Positions 1-12,459 of a stretch of 64,000 nucleotides of DNA are shown here, piece after piece (within the stretch, counting starts at the first letter, position 1; every line of letters begins with the position of its first letter). Source of the DNA: Pelodera strongyloides (taxonomy: Eukaryota; Nematoda; Chromadorea; Rhabditida; Rhabditidae); assembly GCA_036852015.1 (NCBI GenBank), contig JAANDG010000006.1, forward strand, positions 558,001 through 622,000. The letters run 5' to 3'. The position numbers were made by a program, and so were the translations under genes. The notes under the pieces are model-generated. The model searched no databases, was not told the origin of the DNA, and saw only the letters and a list, made by a program, of their open reading frames with translations.

Positions 1-1826
1 TTATTATCGTCGTAGTCTCATCTGATAAGTAGTTAATAAGAAAACGCATCACAAAAAAAGCCACCAATTTGTAGAACATGTGAAATGTATCAAGTTGAAA
101 TGACTGGATTAGTAGTCTGAAGTGAGATTTAACATTGTTTCTCTACAATAAACTCTAGAGGACACTTAACAATTTGTCGTTGCTATGTTAATAGTATTAT
201 TCCGTAGTTTATCGTCATTGACAAAATATATTAAAAGTACTCTTCCTTGTTCCTTGTCTGGGCTGAGGCTCACATTAGCGAACGGAAAACATCATGACAA
301 AATCGCAAAGTCATTCTCAAAATCATTTAATACTCTGATCCTTCCTTATGACCGATAGGGAACACTTTTAGACGTACGATCCACTTCCACTGTGAGAGCT
401 TATTATATGTTACGTATTGCTGCACTGATGTCATATAATCTTATAGCAACAGTTGGTTGTCTAATTTGTTTGATTGCGAATTCATATTCCCTGTTGTGTG
501 CATAAAGACCGCAATCAATTATGCATTCATAAATCTCAGACATTTTTGTCAAAAAAATCTGCTAAACGCATTCATTTTAAGAGCTCATTAGAAATTTCCC
601 CATAGGCATTTATTGTAAGTATATTTACGATTAAAAGCATCCTCGATATGTATACAAATAATCCAAGCGCGAAACAAGTTGCAAAAAAATGTTGTTCGAA
701 GCACAAAGCCGGCGGCAGTAAGGAATAATGCATAATATATAAATTTGTTTCTAATTTCAGGACTTTTTCATCGTCAGAATTTAAGGGATTCGCGGAGCTT
801 ATCTCGTAGTTCATATATCATTATTAACCTATGATTAGCATGTCACTGAGAGTAATATCATGACAATGTTGAATCATCTTCCATACATCCCCCTCGAGAT
901 GAATATTTGACATTTTACTTCCATTGCTTTGCGGAAGTTTATCACCCGTACTCTGAAACTTGAATATCATTGCTTGTTGATGTTGTGGATTGTCTCTGAC
1001 CCAACATTTTCCTGGAACGTGTAAGATAAGCTCACAACTTCAGTGTTGAATTTGCATTCCGGACTTTTGTTGAAATTCTTTTCGCCCACGCAGAACTACC
1101 CTTTTTACTGTTACTTGCAAATGTCTTGTTCCAGTCATATTTGTCTTCATTTATTATCAACTGATTAATCCCCTCATGCCGCATTATTCTGCGTGCAAAG
1201 GCGAAGGTCTTTTCAGTTCCAGAATACTGACTTATTTAAATCTGACGTCCGTTAATCTCATATGGTTGTGCACCTCCAGCCATCATATGGCTTTTAAATA
1301 CAAAAGATGTCTTCGGCAATTACGTAGAAGTTATTCTCATTGTTTATAATCGTCTTACCACGCACTCATATTAGCAAGATTTGCAATATTTCATTCTTAC
1401 AGACGCCTTTCAAAGAAAAGTAATTTTCTTTTTGATGAAGGACAAATGTGTTGTTTTAACCAGATCATATATGTGATAAATGTTGGATGTCATATGACAT
1501 TCTGATGAAGTGAGACAAATTTAATGCAGCTTCTCCCTTCACCTAATCAATTGTAAAATATCAGATATCATTGCTGAGCTTTGTTGTTTTACTATGTTTT
1601 CTGTGAACGAATATACAGAACCGAAACTTCTTGTCATTCATGGTTGTTAGATCGACCTAAGATCACAGCTGTGATTGATTCTAAGCGAGCATAACGTGTT
1701 TTGTTTTCCATTTCAAACATTAAAAAGAAAGAATTGACTTTTTATTAATGCTTTTTATTAACGTGTCAACATGTACTTGCTCATAAAATGTGTTCAATCG
1801 ACTGGAAGTAAACGTGACTTTAAAAA
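1..1826. other. No gene recognised (left edge)
   Basis: AT-rich sequence with only short open frames on either strand. I see no conserved domain, no run of phase-compatible exons and no clear repeat in this stretch. It may be intergenic or the inside of a large intron. Confidence 0.5.
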
Positions 1827-2249
1827 TTAAATGGACGCGGTCACATTTTTGTTCATACCATATACTTTGCGTTTTTATTATCTGAATAGTAAGTAGAACA
1901 TGGTGTTGGAAAAATACTTTGCAGGAAATGCGCCTTTACAGAGTAAAAAGGTGACGAAAAAAATAATGTTCCTAGACCAATTTTCACCGTAACCCTGATC
2001 ACAATTGTACATATTGGCGTGCTGATAAACTTCTACTAATGGTTTTAATTTGCGGCATATCTCGCGGACATTATAATATTTGGCTTCGTTGGCTTACTGC
2101 GATGCTGGGTCATTTTTTTCCTCTGTGAATTGCTCGGTTATATCAGCCTTTTTGTTTGTCTGTTTTATTTCATCACTATGTTCTGTATATTATTCAGAAA
2201 ACAAACACACAAAGTATACAAAAGGGACTAAATGTGACCGCGTCCCTTT
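1827..2249. mobile_element. Inverted-repeat element, TIR with GGACGCGGTCACATTT
   Basis: The left arm begins TTAAATGGACGCGGTCACAT and the right arm ends with its inverse (ATGTGACCGCGTCCC). Imperfect complementarity continues inward for about 60 bp on each side, through ATACTTTG and TCTGAATA blocks. TTAA flanks the left end; the right end reads TTTCG, so a target duplication is not intact. No coding capacity is visible. A single matching arm lies near 30,713-30,790. This looks like a non-autonomous DNA element (MITE). Confidence 0.6.
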
Positions 2250-2682
2250 CGAGGCTATAATTATAAGGTCCAGAGAAAGTTGGAAGAAAGGGTAGCCACA
2301 TTAGTGATTTCACGATATTTTAAGCCTGTTTCCGGGAGTGTCGATCTTATGAGAACACATAACAAATGGTCTCAGGATTCTAAAATATGGTCGTTCCATG
2401 TATTGGTAATCAGCCTTAAGTGGATGATTTGTAGTGATTCGGTGCCCTCTGTGAATTTGTGAGAGTAGTCGGAGTTAACTTGATGGGAAAACTTTTTTCT
2501 GAATTAAATGTTTTACTTTAAATCAAAATACAAACCAAATGTTTTCGGACAATGAAAAAAATATTTAGAAAAGTTACACACACGCACGCAGAATAATTGG
2601 CCTGTGAAATTTATTTTTGGATGATTTTTCTGTAGAAAAGGGAAAAGTCCAACATAATTTGTCTTTCGATGTCCTACGAAAA

Positions 2683-2773
2683 CTGCCTTCATAACTGTTC
2701 GCTCTATTTTTTTTTGGCCGAATTAACTTGCCTTCATAACTGTTCGCTCTATTTTTTTTGGAGGAATTAACTT
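2683..2773. repeat. Tandem duplication of about 46 bp, two copies
   Basis: The block starting GCCTTCATAACTGTTCGCTC, followed by a T-run and ending GAATTAACTT, occurs twice in direct succession with only one or two differences. It is a recent local duplication with no visible coding role. Confidence 0.75.
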
Positions 2774-2806
2774 CGAGTAACTCCTGAGCTCCTAAATCGG
2801 AATATT

Positions 2807-2935
2807 ATACTGAGAACCGGGGAGTTGCGCGCCTCACCATTTTGGGGCACAGAATTTGTTCCGCCGCGCATCAACATTTTTTTGAGGAAAACACCGTCAA
2901 ACGTTGCGGAGCGCAACTCTCCGGTTCTCGGTGTA
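2807..2935. repeat. Short GC-rich foldback (inverted repeat)
   Basis: GAGAACCGGGGAGTTGCGC near 2813 is matched by the inverse GCGCAACTCTCCGGTTCTC near 2913, enclosing about 75 bp. Arms are about 20 bp and GC-rich within an AT-rich background. It could be a small foldback element or a hairpin in RNA. No coding evidence. Confidence 0.6.
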
Positions 2936-3316
2936 GAAGTAGAATTAGTATGATTGCATTTTCTCCAGAATAAAAAGCAAATAACCTTGCAATGACGAAA
3001 AATATGATACAAATTATGGTATTTGTCTCCAATGATGTTTTCATGAATCTACCATTTCTCGAGTCAATGTACTAATAATAACATCAAAAAGATGAGAACA
3101 AAAATAATGAACATATAAAATTCAAAACACCAACTAAAACAAGATAACTACATGGCAACCGGGGAAGGGTGTATGCCTAAAACCCCTGAACCTGTAATAC
3201 AATTAGTATTATTACCGTTCAATGGGAAAAGATTAATGAACAAAATCATATAAACCGAATTTTATTACCTCATTGGTTACAATTAACACGAGTGTATGCT
3301 TTCTTACAATTTGCAG

Positions 3317-3424
3317 TTCACAACAAAAGATCTTGAATTGACCAGGAACTCAAAAATCCAAAGGGTAGCTAAGCAGCCAGTGCGGAAACTTAAACCTTCC
3401 GATTCATATGTTCTCACTCCAGAG
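3317..3424 (+). CDS. Orphan exon, unrecognised basic protein fragment
   Basis: A TTTGCAG acceptor precedes 36 codons open in phase 0 and a GAG|GTAAGA donor follows. An alternative donor further on (GAAG|GTAAGC near 3463) would extend it. The peptide is rich in Lys, Arg and Thr and contains the run RVAKQPVRKLKPSDSY. No family is recognised. It could be an upstream exon of the Capicua-like gene that starts being recognisable at 6,879, since phase 0 would join, but 3.4 kb separates them and this is a guess. It could also be chance. Confidence 0.25.
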
Positions 3425-3549
3425 GTAAGAACGGAGTTGAAACAGCTCGTCGGGTTCTATGAAGGTAAGCGAAAAACCACCCGGCGGCCGATATGTTTTC
3501 GAATCCCGAGGACCGATGTTTTCATGAATCTATCGTTTCTACATACGGT

Positions 3550-3805
3550 CTAGACCCGGTTTCGGGGGCGATTCGACTGGCCTCAGAAGAGATAGCCACC
3601 ACGCCACCCGAATTCGGGAGCGTCACCCACAACACCACCACACCACCAGCTATCGAAGGCCATGCCCAACATGTCACCCGGCCTTGGGAGCCACCATGAA
3701 ACTGGGTATCGGGAGCCTTAACCACAATGCCACCGGGCCTCGGGAGCGATACCCATCAAGCCACCCATAAGCGATACCAGCGGCCCGGCCTAGGGAGCGA
3801 TCAGC
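3550..3805. repeat. Degenerate tandem repeat with CCCGGCCTNGGGAGCGAT core
   Basis: Five related cores occur near 3555, 3608, 3676, 3731 and 3783, spaced about 52-68 bp. Each has CCCGG followed by CGGGAGC or TGGGAGC, so each could form a small stem. The region is much richer in G+C than its flanks. Open frames here have proline- and threonine-rich biased composition and are probably not genes. Confidence 0.5.
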
Positions 3806-4803
3806 TAACAAAAATTGCGACTTTCTTTTCATGTGGGTAGAATTGTGTGCATTTTGGGTGTAATACGTGTAGATATAGTTGAACGAAAAAAATAGTTAAT
3901 CGTGATAGTGCAATGAACACTGCACACCACGGCCTCATTGCTTGTTTTCTAACATTTCTTGTGTTTTGGTTATGACCTGTTTGTTTGTTAATCAAATCGG
4001 TATTCCCAATGACGATTATCCCGATGACGCTTTGTTTTCCAACTTTAATACTTTTTGTTTGGCATGAATCTTTAACTAGACTTTAGTGGAAATAAGGATG
4101 CTTCTGTTGTTTGCTTTTCATTCTCGGCAGCACACATTCAAAATATGACATTATTGGGATTTCCTGTAGTATTTCCTGAAGTGGCGAGTAATCCTTGGAA
4201 CTAAAGATAAACATCAATCAAGCTTCCATTCAGCGTAGTTCTGTATGCAAGTGCACATCATCATGAGTAATGTCACACACTGCAATAATACTATAAAAGA
4301 CTGGGGTCAAATGCGAGATACAGTATTAACCTTTACCTTAGCTCATTCCGTTGTTATAGGCTGAAGTCACGTAAAGAAAAATTTCCCGATTTTTTTCTTG
4401 TGAGAAAACAACAGGATAGCGCAATCGTGACTTAGAAAACTGCAGACATAATTTGGAAAGTAATTCGTGAAACAAAATCCACTGCGAGGCATAATAGTCT
4501 GAACGATGAGATGTGTTTATTATCGGAAAGCTTACAATTAGCAGATTATTTTAGCACTGGCCGAAAACAATAATAAAAATTTCTTGGATACCAAACCTAT
4601 TTTTTTTTGGCTCATCAATTTTTGTGACACTGCACGCATAGGTATGTGACGGATGTCTTGTTGCTAGGTTTATCTCCCGTGCCTGCAGATGAATTTTTTC
4701 GAAATAAGAATATTGATTTGGGCTAATTTCAACTACTTTTTCAGTTTAGAATTAACTGTAAAATCGCTATGCAATTATAATACGATGCGTCCAAGCTATG
4801 TCA
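3806..4803. other. No gene recognised
   Basis: AT-rich stretch with short random frames. Nothing recognisable on either strand. Confidence 0.5.
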
Positions 4804-5020
4804 TAGGAAATGGGTGAACCCATTTGGTTACGGATCAATGGCTTTTTTCATCCGTGGGCCCAGTTGGTGACAACTTCCTGACCATGTGACGACTAAATAT
4901 CATCGAAAACCGTTATCAATTGGTCACCAAATGGTCAACAACTGGTCACTAAAAAGTCACCAAATGTTTTTTTTTCGGTGAAAACCATTTGTTGATGGGC
5001 CAGCGACGGTTTTTCTGTGG
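4804..5020. mobile_element. MITE-like dispersed repeat, copy 1
   Basis: About 215 bp starting TAGGAAATGGGTGAACCCAT and ending GACGGTTTTTCTGTGG. A second copy in the same orientation lies at 44,026-44,226 with clear identity along its length. Internally it repeats TGGTCACCAAATGG-type blocks, giving local palindromes. It has no coding capacity. Ends are placed where the two copies stop matching. Confidence 0.6.
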
Positions 5021-6878
5021 TTTGCCTGTGAAGCAAACAATATCTGTTAAAGGAATATAATTGTCAATATTAGATGGTCATGCATCACTTCTCTTCTTCT
5101 AATTTTCCGTGTTTACGCATAATACGTTGTACCTATATAAATTAACTTTTTTTATTTTTTCTGGTGACACATTATACGTTCTATGCGATGCGAACATTTA
5201 ATTTCTGACCTCATTTGTTCGTGAACTATTCAAATCTTAATACACATATAATCCGAGCATGTTATTGAAACTGTTTGTTTTTGATAATGGTGCTTTTTAA
5301 CCAGGAATAGCATCAACACGATGTTTATATTTACTCTTTCTGGGCTTAATTTCTTATTGGTCACGGCTATTCCAACCAACACTGGTTCAAAGACCTTCCA
5401 TTACAAGCACTCCGCCTCTTCTGGAGAAACAATTTCTCAATGGTGTCTTACTGTGGACAGACTCCTCCCCGAAGAGCCTATGACCTAAATATCAGTACAA
5501 TTCATACATCCATCATCCAATATTTTGACGATAAGATATATGAGACGGCGACGTACCAAAAGCCAATACTCCCTACATCATGAAAACATTCCACACATCC
5601 GTGATATACGGCTGAGTGACATCAACTTGTGCTTACTTTTACCCAATTATTTTCCTTTCCCTTGCGTGATCGAAATCGTTAGAAATTCTTCTTTTTAACA
5701 ATATTGAGTTGTAAAATAAAATGAAGCTTTTCATTAAAATGGTCTCCTTTTCGCATTAAAATTGTGTAGTTTCGCAGTTATTTTTCTTTCTGGGAAAATC
5801 TATTCGACTTTGTGGCCAAGGTTCCCGCGGGACCATTCAAACCGTTTACGTAATAGAAAAAAGTAATGAGGATTTCAACTGAACATTTCATTATTTTTCT
5901 TCATAAATTGACCCATAAAGGAGCGAACCTATTGTCTTGCTCTGACAATCAACGTCTCTCTTCCGTGTTCTCAACGTCGGTTTTCACCGATCCGTAGCTT
6001 GGCGCGACCGTCACACTACCAATATAATTTAGTATTATTGTTAGAAAGAATGACTTGAAAGTAATTTATCTGTGAATTGAAAACAACCTTGGTGGGGATA
6101 ATGTTCGTGCGAAAAAAATCAAACAATAGATTAGCAAATAACCATATTTATCTGAAAACATGCACGTAATGCTCTCTTTTCATTCCCTAGTTCATAGCCT
6201 CGCAATTTATACTATTTTAGCCACACTCTTACATTTTCAAAGCCACATTCAAATTTAAAAGCAAAGATTACGCAATCTGTCTTGATTAGTTCTATTGATG
6301 AATTCTCAAACCGAACAAGTTTCGAACAGGTTTCATTAGTTCCAAATACTAATCAATATTGTTAAACTGTATTGTATTCGGGGTCGTGTATAAGTAGTGA
6401 TCTTAAACATGGCTATTTTAAAAACAAGACTAAGTCCGCATTGTTACAGTAGCTCCCAGAATTGCTAATAATCAAGCGACTTTCAATTGCAATGATTGAA
6501 TTCAGGAATCCTAAGTCGGCAGACCAGTAGTGACAGCTCAACCTTGGGATCGAACACTGCGCCTTCTGTTGTAAGTCATGATGTTTGAGAAGCTAGGATG
6601 CTTTGAGAAGCTAGGACTGATCGATCATTTTTAACTTGTCACATCTGAGCAAGTTTCTCTCCATTACAGCCCGAAAGCTCATCAGATGACGACTTTACAA
6701 TAAGGATTCGGTCTTCGGTCGGCACATACAGTACTCTACAAGAAATGGTCAGATTCAACTATCCTCTTATTTAAACGTTTTCCCATTAAATGATTTAAAA
6801 ACTGTAATACAATGGATTTATCAGTATGTTCTATCAAAAGGACAGTCTTGCTCATCGGCCAATTCAATTCATTTTCAG
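5021..6878. other. No firm gene; one small secreted-type ORF inside
   Basis: Apart from the 55-codon frame at 5,321-5,488 (listed separately), this stretch shows only short frames. It precedes the first recognisable Capicua exon and may be its promoter or a long 5' intron. A TGTTCGATCCC-type sequence on the minus strand near 6,545 resembles a tRNA B-box, but no tRNA fold could be drawn. Confidence 0.4.
5321..5488 (+). CDS. Possible 55-aa secreted peptide
   Basis: An ATG opens a 55-codon frame whose first 20 residues are hydrophobic (MFIFTLSGLNFLLVTA core) with a small-residue region suited to signal cleavage. The rest is polar with a single Cys. No family is recognised, no homologous exon neighbours are seen, and hydrophobic starts are easily found by chance in AT-rich DNA. 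Low confidence. Confidence 0.2.
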   Translation: MFIFTLSGLNFLLVTAIPTNTGSKTFHYKHSASSGETISQWCLTVDRLLPEEPMT

Positions 6879-9800
6879 TATTCTGCGGAGCCGAATTGTC
6901 TGCCACGGCAATTAGAATCGGTCACACTACCTGGTAAGCAATGATATATTTGCACATAATTAGCAATGTCCAAGGAAATTAATGTAACAATATAGAATAT
7001 AGAAAATAACATGAATTTATCATAGATCATGTTCTGTTGGTTGAACATTTAGCATGGTTTTACTCATACTCAACTTTTCGAAAAAGGCAAAAAAAAAGTA
7101 CTTTCTAATGATTCTAACGACAACTACAGCCGCATCATCTGAGAGCTGTGCACACACTGATTTAAACGAAAATACTGGAGGAAGGAAGAAACACGGCGAA
7201 AATAATACACCCGGAGGGAAAGTATGTTTCTGCTTATACTCAATATCATATTTATCTTTATGTTTGCCCACACCATGACGCAATAATCACCAAGATTCCG
7301 GCAGCCTATTTTCACTGCTACACTTGAACTTGAGGTCCACTTTAAGAAAAGAGAATGTTTAGAAAGAGCGTATTCGTCGTCCGATGAATGCATTTATGAT
7401 CTTCTCGAAAAGACATCGACCGGTTGTTCATCTAAAGTATCCGAATAAAGACAACCGAACAGTGTCGAAGATCCTTGGAGAGTGGTGGTACGCTCTCGGG
7501 CCCGAGGTAAGCAACAAAATTTATTCGAATTTAGAATATGCTGAAGAACACCTGTGTTATTCAGAACTGTGGAAATATTAGCTGAACTAACCTTTTTTTA
7601 TTTGGTTGTGCTATATACTTGTGTTCAGGAGAAACAACAGTATCATGAACTGGCTGCCCAGGTCAAGGATGCTCATTTCAAGGCACACCCAGAATGGAAG
7701 TGGTGCAATCGAGATAGAAGACGGTCGGGACAAGACAATGAGGTGCAGCCACCAAACAGACCGTCAGAGGACAGATCTCTGCAAGTTCGACAGCCACAAA
7801 TGCACCAATCCACTGAACGGTTGCTTCCTTCTGCGCCCACTCCAGTTCCAGCGGTCTCAATTGCAAATGACCCCTTCCGGGCATTCATGGAGCAAGATCA
7901 ACAACAGTCCGAACGCATGGCCAGACTATTTATTGATGGTTTTGACGCAGCCGAGTTGAGTCCAATGACACTGGTGGGTTATATCCATTTATGGAAAGTC
8001 AGACGGACCAAGGTTTCGGACTCATACGCATATATCCAATGTTACAGAATTGTGATCATTTTCAGACGCCACGGACACCGCTTTTCCGGTTTGGTGATGC
8101 TGAATTTCATCTCGATTCTCCGCTATTATCTCCCTCATTCTCCTCTCTTCCTCTTTATGCACCACCAAGGTAAGGAAGGAGACAGAACACATTATTATTT
8201 GAGCAAAAGAGCTGATTAAAGTTGCCTCTAAAGAAAGTTTTTAGCATTCCACCGTCTCCTCTGTTCGGTCAACATGCCAGCGATTTCAGCAATATGTTGA
8301 GATATTTGTCCTCTCAGCAGGTAGGCATTAGTGTTTGACAATTATTTAGAATTTGAAGAAGTAGGTGTGTGCAGAAAGAACACTAATAATTCTTAACATT
8401 CAGTCAAACCTAAACCTGCCTGGCTCGCCCATGGCACATCCAGTGATCTCCTCGTCTTTGGGATCAGCACTCACACAACAGGCAATGGTCAGAGACAAGC
8501 TTCTTTCCCCATTCTTTGTGAGTCATCATTATATACAAAGTTCCAACTCTATCTCTAACCAGGCCACCGCAAGCGTAGATGCCGATGTGTTTACGATTTA
8601 AAACGCTTGCTGTTACGGAAAACCAACAGGGTTGAAAAATATTGTTTAGAACAGCTGCAATGACATCGCATCACGACGTCCTGCAACAGAGCCCTGTTCT
8701 CCTCTATTCTCCCGATTGCTTGGAAGAAGCACTCCCACTGTCCCTGATGATCTCCCAAGACCCACTGCTATAGGTGAGAGCTACACTTTCTCCACCCACC
8801 CCATCAGATTTTCCTTCCGAGACAGATAAAAATACGATGATATTTAGTTGGTTCGCCTCTACTCGGGCCGCAATCTCAGCCATTCAGCCACTCTCTATTC
8901 AATTCCGGTCAAAATCCAATATTGGCTGATGTGAACAGCTCCGACACAACGGCTTTCAGGTTTTCCCCTATCTATTTTCTATCTTTTTCATCACGAGCAG
9001 TAGATGTGGGTTGCTTTACGTACTTATTACTCAATTAGTGATCAACGTTTCAGCCCAGTTCTACCAAGGAAAACTGTGAAAAAAGATATGTGCCAGCCTG
9101 TCGTTGAGCAACCGAAATTTGTTCTACAGCCAACACCCGCACAGCTTGGAATCGCAAAAGGTATATACCATCGTAATCCGTAATGTAACTAAATATATCC
9201 ACTCGATTCATACTGTTTATGTATTACATTACTTTTGTTCAGGTCAAAAACGAGGCTCCCTCACCATGGATACATTGGTGCCCAGAAACGAAAATCCGTC
9301 CAATACACCCGTGACACCCCATCTCGAGGTTAAACCCACAACCTCACAGATGTCTGTTATCGTTGCTTCAAATCCATCCATTACAGTTAACGACGGGCAG
9401 GTTGGTCTCCTTAACGTAGCCAGTCACAAGCAAACATATAAAATAGCTTCTTTACAGCACCTTCGGCAGCTCCATCAAACCTTGTTATAAGAATTGTCTT
9501 CAGGAAACAATTGACGTGGTTGGTATGAGTGGACAGGATGAATGCTCATCACTCCTCACTCCAAAACTATTCAAACGCGAAGATAGCAATATGGACAAGT
9601 AGGTGATTTGACTCCATTGTTATTGGCATTTTATTATTATATAACACAATGTATTTCTTGCAGTAATCAGAATCTTCATTTGCAGGGTACTCGAAGACGT
9701 TAATTTCTCAGCCAAGTTCTCTCAGTTGCCTGAGTTCGCTCCCGGACACCACCCTTCTTCTCATCATGCCGAATATTCCAGTCTTCCAAGCACTCCCTCG

Positions 9801-10508
9801 GTTCTGATGCGGTCGATGTTTGAACCTTTGGTGGCAGGGAGATCCCCAATTTCTGCTCTACCACAATCGTCAAATGACGCACATCGGATTTTCTTTGGAC
9901 CCAGTTTTCCTACAATTTATAACCCAACGGAAATAGTAAGACTTGCTAAGAACAAACAACACAGTAAATTTCATGACAATTGTTTCATTAATTCGACAAA
10001 AAAAATATATGTGAAACAAATGTTGCCGCTCTTTAGCATCGACCCGTCGCACAGTCTCACCAACTTAGTTGCCAAGGCACGGAGAGGCCAACAGGCAGAA
10101 AACTCCTCGAAAAACGTCGCAATCTCGTGGCACAACTGCTGGAAAGCGCCGGAAGATTTCCAAGTTGTACGTGCTGCTGATATGCATTTGCTTTCGTTTG
10201 TTTGATACGATTTTTTTCGCTGGCCGAAAAGCATTATTAATTTTCAGCACAGGAAATCACAGCATTCCAACAAGCAAACAAGACCATCTTCCCGAATAAG
10301 CAGACGTTGATTCTAAAAATCCGTGAAGTTCGTCAGAAGATGATGTCGGTGGGAAAGAACCCTTCTGTCTCCCCACTTGCAGGAACACCTACAACCTTTT
10401 CCTTCAATCAAGATCCAGCATTTCGTGGTATGTACACTCACTTGTGAGTAAGAAATGTAGTAACACATTTCATTGCATGGTAATTGCTTTACAGCTCTGA
10501 ATGTTTAA
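6879..10508 (+). CDS. cic: Capicua-like HMG-box transcriptional repressor
   Basis: Nuclear HMG-box repressor of the Capicua family, which in other animals is relieved by receptor-tyrosine-kinase/MAPK signalling. Exons by splice signals and phase: 6879-6933, 7130-7221, 7363-7506, 7629-7973, 8066-8169, 8245-8320, 8404-8517, 8650-8773, 8848-8959, 9054-9160, 9243-9400, 9504-9598, 9686-9935, 10037-10163, 10248-10427, 10495-10508 (about 698 aa, 5' end open). The HMG box spans exons 3-4: [19 protein letters not shown], then [19 protein letters not shown], then [18 protein letters not shown]. The C1 motif is in the 9,054 exon ([12 protein letters not shown]). The C-terminal block follows: [34 protein letters not shown], then [20 protein letters not shown]. 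All junctions from 6,879 on are phase-compatible. The protein is much shorter than the fly or long human forms. The start codon lies upstream and was not found. Confidence 0.93.
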
Positions 10509-12459
10509 AGCGAACTTAAACGAAGGGAAGCTGAAAACCTCAAAGAGATAATTCCAGGAAGTGATGGAATAAGCCCAACTCCCGCTTCATCCTCGTCTAC
10601 TTGAAAACAGTATACACGAGCCGACCCATCTCCTAATATTTCAGTTGTGTTGGTGCATATTTTATAGTTGAAGGCAACACACAAGCTATATCTGCCCACC
10701 GACTCTGTCCGTTGGATAATTAAACGTTTTATGGCGCGTATTTTTTTGTTCGGATATTTTTTAAATTAATTATCTGCTTTATTTGGCCTTACTGTTAGTG
10801 TTTAAAAGAAAAGTTTTTTTAGGTACGTATTATGTAAATATATTAGATCAAAAAAGCTTAGTTCTCAGGATTTAATGTGTACATTTCCATGAGTATTCAA
10901 TGTTGGCGCGCCTACTACTACACCTTATATTAACATGCGCTTATTTTTAAAGTATAATAACTTATAATCATACCAGTGAGATATCCGATACTAGTGATGT
11001 ATTTTCGGTGATATTTTTGTTTCTGTGATCTGTATTCACACAGCAATATTAGTCAATGCGAATCCGTGTAATAATATGTACACTACACACATAAAGAGTG
11101 AACCATGTGTTCCCAACTAATTGTAGGAATATCAGTGAAACTCCTCAATTAGTTATGGAGCTGTACATGTTAGTACATTCATTCCAATAGTACTAGTTTT
11201 TTGAAGCGCATCTCACTCATTAATTAATTATTGGTCTTCGCGTCCAGTTAGCGCTCATTTTTGTTGTGGTGTGTGATGTAGTTTTGTAGCCTTATTTGTA
11301 CAGTGTGGTCCATTGAAACTTGTGAATCAGCAATCCTACATAAGAGCTTTGTAGAGGGTAACAAACATGGTGTGAGCTGATATTTCAAAGCATCAAGAAA
11401 ACTGCACTTATCTTTAGTAAATTGCATACTCTAAATTATGATCAAACAGGGGTCAAGTGTGAGCTCGTATCGGATTCACTGACAGCTAACTCAAATAACA
11501 ACTTTTCGCAACTTTTTCAATTCTTCACAGCAAGAAATATTCCAGTTCTTGGAGCTTCCAACAATCGTTCGTTTGAATACGTTTATGTTAGTGCCACCTT
11601 AATGACGTTTTTTTATTATTATTTTTCATTAAGATTATTTTTTTTTGTCCCCGATACAATACAATTCTTATCCATTGTTGAGATTTCCTGGATTATCTTT
11701 CAAATATATGTTTTTCTTTCAAAATAGCCATAATAAATACATTGTGTTGGATAATATCCTTTTCAAACATTTGTTTTCAACAGTTGAAATGAAAGCATTG
11801 CCCCTCAAAGGGTCGCAGTTACTACAAATTCGTCATTTTGCCTTGAGCATACTTGTATTTATGAAAATATTCTACCGAAACCAAATCGTGAATCCTAACA
11901 CAGAGAGTCAACTAGTAGATAAGTGGATATACTAAATTACCGTGGGATTACGAAACGTATTGCGGTGCCTGAATACCCTTTATATGTAAAAATATTATGG
12001 GTAGATATTTTTTCCGCAACCTAAAGCAATTTCGTAGGTGCATTTTTCTACTAGTTCACCCCCTGAGTTAGGATGCAAATGGCTTGGTTTTGGCAAAGTA
12101 TTTTTCTCTTTTCCTTTATAAAAGTAAACTCGAAGCAAAATGACGAATTTGTGGTGACTGCGACCCTTTAAGGCTTTACAATATAGATTCTACAAATATT
12201 AAAATAATGTTGGAAAGTTTGTCATATAAAGCCTTTTTCATTTGTTCTAGTTCCGCTTTTGTAATTGATTATCGTAGTATCAGTTACTGTTTTTGTTCAA
12301 CATCTTACAAGGTTTTGCTCTGCGCGTTGTTTCTTTTACAGAAAAACATGGGTGGTTCAGGGGTGTCCGCAGCTGGAAATAACCAGTCCTTTGAGGGAGA
12401 GAGAGCCATCTCCTGTACAGTCCTGCAGTCCTTTTCATACGTACAAAGGCAATCTAGCC
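10509..12459. other. Capicua 3' region and intergenic sequence
   Basis: Immediately after the proposed stop, the same frame stays open for about 28 more codons (see findings). Beyond 10,610 the sequence is AT-rich and holds only short frames. It probably contains the 3' UTR of the Capicua gene and the promoter of the nitrobindin-like gene. I could not fix a poly(A) site. Confidence 0.5.

Noticed and set aside
6440..6620. tRNA-like B-box (TGTTCGATCCC on the minus strand)
   Set aside because: No acceptor stem, A-box or cloverleaf could be drawn; possibly a tRNA-derived repeat remnant but unsupported.
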